From FEN-299 sp963727765 (GTDB lineage Bacteria > Acidobacteriota > Vicinamibacteria > Vicinamibacterales > Fen-181), in the NCBI GenBank assembly GCA_963727765.1, contig CAVSGZ010000009.1, positions 174,301-238,300 on the forward strand: DNA of 64,000 bases. The letters are read 5' to 3'. Position 1 is the stretch's first letter, and each line of letters begins with the position of its first letter. Below the pieces are notes generated by a model. That model saw only the letters and a list, made by a program, of their open reading frames with translations. It was not told the DNA's origin and did not search any database. Below are positions 59,529 through 64,000 of the stretch, one piece after another. A program made the position numbers and the translations under genes.

Positions 59529-60968
59529 ATGCCCAGCCTCTCAGGTCGCGACATCGACGCGATTGCGCGACGCATCGTGGCGGACTTGAACGCCGCGCCG
59601 GCCGAGGCGCCGGCGGCCGGCCCGGATACGCCGCCGGGTGCCGGGGCGGGCGCCTACGCGACCGTCGACGAGGCGGTGGCCGCCGCCCGAAAGGCCCAGC
59701 CCCTGTTCGTCCGCCTCCCGCTGACGACGCGTGCGCGGATCATCGCGTCGATTCGTCAGGTGATGGTCGAGCACGCCGCCGCGCTGGCGAAGGCGGCGCA
59801 CGATGAGACCGGCCTGGGGCGCGTCGAAGACAAGGTGGTGAAGAACCTCCTCGTCACCGAGAAGACCCCGGGACTGGAGGATCTCTCCCCGCAGGCCGTG
59901 ACCGGCGATCACGGGCTGTCGCTCATCGAGCCGGCGCCGTTCGGCGTCATCGGCGCGATCACGCCGGTCACCAACCCGACGTCCACCATCATCTGCAACA
60001 CGATCGGGATGCTCGCTGCGGGCAACTCGGTGGTGTTCAACGTCCACCCATCGGCGCGCAGGTGCTCGGTCGAGACGGTGGCGCTGATCAACCGCGCCAT
60101 CCGCGCGGCCGGCGGCCCGCCCGACGTCGTCACGTGCGTGGAAACGCCCACGATCGAGACGGCGCAGGCACTGATGCGGCATCCAGGCGTCCGGCTCCTG
60201 GTGGTGACCGGCGGTGGGGCGGTGGTGAAGGCCGCGATGGCGAGCGGCAAGCGCGCGATCTGCGCCGGCCCGGGCAACCCGCCGGTCGTGGTCGACGAGA
60301 CCGCCCACATCGAGAAGGCGGGCCGGGACATCGTTCTGGGAGCTTCGACCGACAACAACATCATCTGCACCGACGAGAAGGAAGTCCTCGTCGTGTCGAG
60401 CGTGGCCGACCCGCTCATCAGGGCCATGACCATCGCGGGCGCCGTGCTCGTCGACAGGGCCATGGTGCCGCAGCTCGAGAAGGTCATCTTCACCAGCACC
60501 GAGGGGCCGCGGCGGCCCGCGCACGTCAATCCGGCGCTCATCGGGAAGAACGCGAGCGTCATCCTGGCGCAGATTGGGATGCACGTGCCCGACTCGGTCA
60601 GGATCGGCCTCGTCGAGGTCGACGAGGACCACCCGCTGCTCTGGACCGAGCAGATGATGCCGATCCTGCCGGTCTGCCGCGTCGCGAGCGTGGATGCGGC
60701 GATCGACTTGGCCGTGAAGGTGGAAGGCGGAAACCGGCACACCGCGGTCATGCATTCGACCAACATCGACAGCCTCAGCCGGATGGCCCGCGAGTGCGAC
60801 TGCAGCATCTTCGTGAAGAACGGCCGGTCGCAGGCCGGGCTCGGCCTCGGCGCCGAGGGCTATGCCTCGTTCACCATCGCGAGCCCGACCGGCGAGGGCC
60901 TGACCGGGCCGCGTGCGTTCTCGCGCTGGCGGCGCTGCGTGATGGTCGACCACTTCAGGATCACGTGA
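59529..60968 (+). CDS. CoA-acylating aldehyde dehydrogenase (EutE/PduP type) of the microcompartment
   Basis: Oxidises an aldehyde, here probably acetaldehyde, to acyl-CoA with NAD+. The 479-residue protein has the catalytic Cys in NNIICTDEKE, the PVTNPTSTIICN segment and the GPGNPP motif of the EutE/PduP family. Residues 3-19 (LSGRDIDAIARRIVADL) form an amphipathic helix followed by a Pro/Ala linker, the layout of an N-terminal encapsulation peptide. It starts three bases after the first BMC-P and overlaps the next BMC-T by one base. Confidence 0.93.
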   Translation: MPSLSGRDIDAIARRIVADLNAAPAEAPAAGPDTPPGAGAGAYATVDEAVAAARKAQPLFVRLPLTTRARIIASIRQVMVEHAAALAKAAHDETGLGRVEDKVVKNLLVTEKTPGLEDLSPQAVTGDHGLSLIEPAPFGVIGAITPVTNPTSTIICNTIGMLAAGNSVVFNVHPSARRCSVETVALINRAIRAAGGPPDVVTCVETPTIETAQALMRHPGVRLLVVTGGGAVVKAAMASGKRAICAGPGNPPVVVDETAHIEKAGRDIVLGASTDNNIICTDEKEVLVVSSVADPLIRAMTIAGAVLVDRAMVPQLEKVIFTSTEGPRRPAHVNPALIGKNASVILAQIGMHVPDSVRIGLVEVDEDHPLLWTEQMMPILPVCRVASVDAAIDLAVKVEGGNRHTAVMHSTNIDSLSRMARECDCSIFVKNGRSQAGLGLGAEGYASFTIASPTGEGLTGPRAFSRWRRCVMVDHFRIT

Positions 60969-61579
60969 TGAAGAAAGCACCCGCGCTGGCGGTCATCGAG
61001 TTCCGCGACATCCCGACAGGGATCGACGCGACCGACGCGATGCTCAAGAAGGCGCCGATCGCGTTCGTCAAGTCTGGGACGATCACCCGGGGGCGGTTCC
61101 TCACGCTCATCGGCGGGAGCACGGCGTCGGTGGAGGAGTCGCTCGCCGAGGGGCTCGCGCGGGCGGGCGACAACGTGCTCGATCACCTCTTGCTGGCCGA
61201 CGTGCACCCGCGCGTCTACGACGCGGTGCTCGGCGGACGCCGGTCGGCAGGCACGGGCGCGCTCGCCGTGATCGAGACCGACACGGTGGCCTCCAACATC
61301 CGCGCCGCCGAACTGGCCCTGAAGGGCACGCCGGTCGAACTGGTTGAACTGCGGCTGGCCGATTCGGGGTTGTCGGGCAAGGGTGTGAGCGTCTACCAGG
61401 GCGACCTTCCAGATATCGAGGCGGCGGTCGGGATCGTCGTGGACTACCTGCGTCAGCAGGGCGGCGAGGTGCGGCACACGATCATCTCGTCTCCCCACGA
61501 GGCGCTGGCGAGGCAGATCGGCGGCGGGACGTCGTTCGGGTCGGCGGCGCTGCTCGAACTGGACGGAGAGGTCGACTGA
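60968..61579 (+). CDS. Microcompartment shell protein, tandem BMC-T (T1 type)
   Basis: A 203-residue protein with two consecutive BMC domains (about 6-95 and 98-190), each with an ALAVIE start. It resembles Haliangium BMC-T1 (GITVADAALK-like GIDATDAMLKKAP). Unlike the first BMC-T it is not permuted. ATG 60968 overlaps the dehydrogenase stop (TGATG) and its own stop overlaps the next BMC-P. Confidence 0.88.
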   Translation: MKKAPALAVIEFRDIPTGIDATDAMLKKAPIAFVKSGTITRGRFLTLIGGSTASVEESLAEGLARAGDNVLDHLLLADVHPRVYDAVLGGRRSAGTGALAVIETDTVASNIRAAELALKGTPVELVELRLADSGLSGKGVSVYQGDLPDIEAAVGIVVDYLRQQGGEVRHTIISSPHEALARQIGGGTSFGSAALLELDGEVD

Positions 61580-61854
61580 TGCTGCTCGGACGGGTCGTCG
61601 GCTCGGTCGTGCCCGCGGTCGTCTACGCCGGCCTCGAAGGGGTGCCGATGCTTCTCGTGCAGCCGCTCGACAGGACGGGCCAGCCCGAGGGACCGACAAT
61701 CGTGGCAGCCGACGCCACGCGCATGGCGGGTCCTGGCGAGACGGTCTACTACGAAGGCGGCCGCGAGGCGGCGCTGGCGCTGGACCCGTGGTTCGTGCCG
61801 GTCGATCATGCGATCATCGGCATCGTGGACGCCGTCGAGCGGGAGGGGCCATGA
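61579..61854 (+). CDS. Microcompartment vertex protein BMC-P (EutN/CcmL family), second copy
   Basis: A 91-residue EutN/CcmL protein beginning LLGRVVGSVVPAVVYAGLEG and ending AIIGIVDAVE. It is clearly divergent from the first copy. Its TGA overlaps the third copy's ATG (ATGA). Confidence 0.9.
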   Translation: MLLGRVVGSVVPAVVYAGLEGVPMLLVQPLDRTGQPEGPTIVAADATRMAGPGETVYYEGGREAALALDPWFVPVDHAIIGIVDAVEREGP

Positions 61855-62120
61855 TCATCGGCACGGTCACGGGCCACATTCACTCGACGATCAGCCACGG
61901 CTTCTACCGTGCGAGGAAGCTGCTCATCGTGGAGCGCGAGGACGCGGGTGGCCGGCGGACGGGCAGCTACCTTGTCGCCATCGATACCGTCGATGCCGGG
62001 GCCGGCGAGCGTGTGCTGGTGCTCGATGAAGGGAACGGGGCGCGGCAGGTGATGGGATCGGCGGACGGCCCGGTGCGGTCGGTGATCGTCGGCATTGTGG
62101 ACGACGTGGAGTCGGCGTGA
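61851..62120 (+). CDS. Microcompartment vertex protein BMC-P (EutN/CcmL family), third copy
   Basis: An 89-residue EutN/CcmL protein (IIGTVTGHIHSTISHGFYRARKLLIVE, GNGARQVMG, SVIVGIVDDVE). Three different pentamer genes in one operon is a feature of the Haliangium-type shell. Translation is probably coupled to the previous gene. Confidence 0.9.
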   Translation: MIIGTVTGHIHSTISHGFYRARKLLIVEREDAGGRRTGSYLVAIDTVDAGAGERVLVLDEGNGARQVMGSADGPVRSVIVGIVDDVESA

Positions 62121-62148
62121 GCGGTGGCGCCGGCCTGGAGGGACAATC

Positions 62149-62424
62149 ATGGCCAGTGAACTCAGCAATGCAGAACTCAGACGGCTCGCGCGACTGGGCG
62201 CCCAGGCCCGCCTCGAGCAGATCGAAGAAGAGCGTCGCGCCATTCTCCGCGCGTTTCCCGGCCTCTCGCTGACGGCTGCCCGCCAGGGCCAGTCCGGCCA
62301 GAAGGCGGCCGAGGCGGCACCGAAGAAGAAGGCCCGCAAGCGCCGCAAGATGACCGCCGCCGAGAAGAAGGCGGTCTCCGAGCGGATGAAGAAGTTCTGG
62401 GCGGCCCGCAAGCAGCAGGCCTGA
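62149..62424 (+). CDS. Small basic protein of unknown function
   Basis: A 91-residue protein with GGAGGGAC before the ATG. The N-terminal half is an amphipathic helix; the second half is strongly basic (KKKARKRRK) and ends with KKAVSERMKKFWAARK, a motif I associate with small DNA-binding proteins in related bacteria. It follows the last shell gene by 28 bases and could be cotranscribed. Whether it serves the microcompartment or binds nucleic acid is unknown. Confidence 0.6.
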   Translation: MASELSNAELRRLARLGAQARLEQIEEERRAILRAFPGLSLTAARQGQSGQKAAEAAPKKKARKRRKMTAAEKKAVSERMKKFWAARKQQA

Positions 62425-62433
62425 TCGACCGCC

Positions 62434-63781
62434 ATGGCGTGGCTCACGCGGGCGATCTCGTGGCTGAGCAACGCGGTCTGGGGCCCCTGGGACACCGGCA
62501 TCGGGCAGGTGCCGGGGCCGCTGGTCGTGCTGCTGCTCGCCGTCGGCCTGTTTCTGACGGTCCGGTTCCGCTTCGTCCAGGTGCGACGGTTCGCCGAGGC
62601 CGCGCGCACGATCATCCCCAAACAGTCGGGCGCCCGTGGGGTCCTGACGCCGTTCCAGGCGTTCATGACCGCGCTGGCGGCCTCGATCGGCACCGGCAAC
62701 ATCGCCGGTGTCGCCACCGCGATCGTCGCGGGGGGCCCCGGCGCCGTGTTCTGGATCTGGGCCTACGGGTTCTTCGCCACGGCCATCAAGTTCGCCGAAG
62801 CCGTGCTCGGCATGTCCTTCCGCGGGCAGCGCGGAACGGCGGTCCTCTCGGGGCCGATGTACTACCTGCGCGACGGGCTGCGGATGCCTCGGCTGGCGTG
62901 GGCCTACGCGCTCATCGCCGGCGTCGCGGCGCTGACGACGACCCCCTTCACGCAGCCCAACTCGATCGCGGTCGCGCTCTCTTCGGAGTTCCACCTCAAT
63001 CCCTGGGTCTCCGGTGTCCTCATCGCGATCCTGACCTGGCTCGTGATCATCGGCGGCGTGAAGTCGATTGGACGCGCGGTCGAGAAGCTGTCGCCGCTCA
63101 AGGTGTTCCTCTACGTGGCCGGCGGGCTGTTCGTGATCGGCGTCAACGCAGCGCGGCTGCCGGCGGTGTTCGCCGCCATCTTCCATGAAGCCTTCTCGCT
63201 CCGCGCGGCAACGGGGACGGCCGCTGGCATGGCGCTGATGGTTGGGATGCGCTACGGCCTCGCGCGCGGGGTCTACGCGAACGAAGCCGGCTACGGCACG
63301 GCGGCGGTGGCGTACGGCACGGCGCGCAGCGACGACCCGTCGCAGCAGGGCCTCAACGCGGTCATCGAGGTGTTCGTTGTCTCGTTCGTCACCTCGTCGA
63401 TCAGCGCCCTCACCATTCTGGTCACCGGCGCCTGGACCACCGCTAACAGCACGGCGGCGGTGGCGCAGGCCTTCAACAGCGCCATCCCGGTGGCGGGCGG
63501 CTGGATCGTCGCCTTCTGCGCGTTCCTGTTCGGCTACACGACACTCATCGGCTGGGCGTACTACGGCGAGCAGTTCTTCGAGTACATCCTCGGCGTCGGC
63601 GTCACCAAGCCGTACCGGTGGGTCTATTGCGGCCTCATCGTCTTCGGGGCGGCGGCGAAGGTCGAGACGGTGTGGGCGTGGGGCGACCTGATGAACGGCC
63701 TGCAGGTGTTCCCGAATCTTGATCGGTCTGGTCGGACTGAGCGGCCTGGTGGCGGCGGCGGCCAGACGCAGGAAGGCGTAA
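62434..63781 (+). CDS. Sodium:alanine/glycine symporter (AGCS family), frameshifted near its end
   Basis: An integral membrane symporter with about 11 helices. TPFQAFMTALAASIGTGNIAGVATAI is the AGCS signature (given in part), with ANEAGYGTAA further on. Near the C-terminus NGLQVFPN should continue LIGLVGLSGLVAAAARRRKA; one extra T at 63719-63720 breaks this, and the read-through frame ends at 63807 with a Gly/Arg-rich tail. Repaired length is about 448 residues, and the restored stop TAA (63779-63781) lies inside a heptad array. Confidence 0.88.
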
Positions 63782-63800
63782 GGCGTAGGGCGGAAGCCGG
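63768..63800 (+). repeat. Heptad array at the symporter stop
   Basis: Units of the GCGTAAG type (GCGTAAG, GCGTAGG, GCGGAAG) follow the symporter end. The first unit provides the restored stop codon. Confidence 0.5.
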
Positions 63801-63833
63801 CTGGTGAGGCGCCAGTGGTTCGGCTGGCTCACC

Positions 63834-63861
63834 ACTGCCCTGAGCACAGTCGAAGGGCAGT
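63834..63861. repeat. Imperfect palindrome with ACTGCCCT/AGGGCAGT arms
   Basis: ACTGCCCT (63834-63841) and AGGGCAGT (63854-63861) form an 8-pair stem around GAGCACAGTCGA. The element resembles a small palindromic repeat I have seen in many environmental genomes; it may also act as a terminator for the symporter. Confidence 0.5.
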
Positions 63862-63960
63862 CGTGGCCCGGTTCGTCGCGCCGGTCTCAGCTCGGCAGAC
63901 CTCACAATTCGCCCTTTGCGCCGACCCGGTCCGCGCCTGGCTCTCCAGTACCGGTCGTGT

Positions 63961-64000
63961 GGCGTAAGGCGTGAGGCGTAAGCCGTAAGGCGTCGTGAGG
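63961..64000 (+). repeat. Heptad array running to the window end
   Basis: Consecutive GCGTAAG, GCGTGAG, GCGTAAG, CCGTAAG, GCGTCGT units. Same unit as the array at 63768 and in the same orientation. Between the two arrays (63801-63960) only the palindrome was found; no gene. Confidence 0.55.

Noticed and set aside
63801..63960. A gene at the right edge of the window
   Set aside because: No frame with a ribosome site, start and family-like sequence was found; the region holds repeats and a palindrome only.

Overview
The window is a GC-rich stretch (roughly two thirds G+C by eye) of a bacterial chromosome. It is densely packed with housekeeping genes and has no rRNA, prophage, insertion sequence or CRISPR array. 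The organism is diderm: a type IV pilus secretin operon and a complete KDO (lipopolysaccharide) set are present. A secreted VWFA-related protein of the family expanded in Acidobacteriota, the KorAB 2-oxoacid:ferredoxin oxidoreductase, and a microcompartment shell resembling that of Haliangium all fit an acidobacterium, perhaps of the Vicinamibacteria. That placement is inference; no 16S is present.

Layout. 1-5030: type IV pilus genes pilN (cut by the window edge), pilO, pilP and pilQ, then a lipoprotein and a TPR protein. 5169-11426: accB, accC, a K+ channel with an RCK domain, folD, coaE and an amino-acid permease. 11539-19972, minus strand: succinate dehydrogenase sdhA-C-D-B followed by kdsB, pyrG, kdsA, kdsD and kdsC, so CTP, KDO and CMP-KDO synthesis sit together. 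20451-25455: sucCD and korAB (TCA cycle). 25505-40499: ndk, a small DUF2905 protein, hisS, aspS, the conserved block phoH-ybeY-era-recO-glyQ-glyS-ppdK, and mutL. 40514-53011: rarA, VWFA protein, a SpoU methyltransferase, greA, a patatin-like protein without its catalytic serine, a Cys/Met PLP enzyme, a DHH phosphoesterase, uvrB, small membrane-associated proteins and a secreted protein. 53053-53128: tRNA-Val(CAC). 53199-56799: a short citrate-synthase/citryl-CoA-lyase homologue, upp, a lipoprotein amidohydrolase and hpt. 56947-62120: a bacterial microcompartment (BMC) operon. 62149-63781: a small basic protein and a sodium:alanine symporter.

The most distinctive system is the BMC operon. It encodes an RpiB-DeoC open reading frame, a permuted BMC-T, a BMC-H, three BMC-P pentamer proteins, a second tandem BMC-T and a CoA-acylating aldehyde dehydrogenase. 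DeoC would release acetaldehyde from deoxyribose 5-phosphate and the dehydrogenase would turn it into acetyl-CoA. DeoC and the dehydrogenase carry nearly the same amphipathic helix, a likely shared encapsulation peptide. With upp, hpt and a purine-deaminase-like amidohydrolase next door, nucleoside or DNA-sugar catabolism is a reasonable hypothesis. No phosphotransacylase or alcohol dehydrogenase is present in the window.

Two sequence-level patterns run through the window. First, six conserved genes (accC, folD, pyrG, sdhA, uvrB and the symporter) are each broken by exactly one extra base, in or directly beside a GATC or GTAC tetranucleotide. This looks like systematic consensus error more than decay. 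The same kind of insertion could also explain the RpiB-DeoC fusion. Second, degenerate heptad arrays (units such as GGCTTTC, GGATTCG, GCGTAAG), often in inverted pairs, sit at gene ends and in places extend or terminate reading frames.
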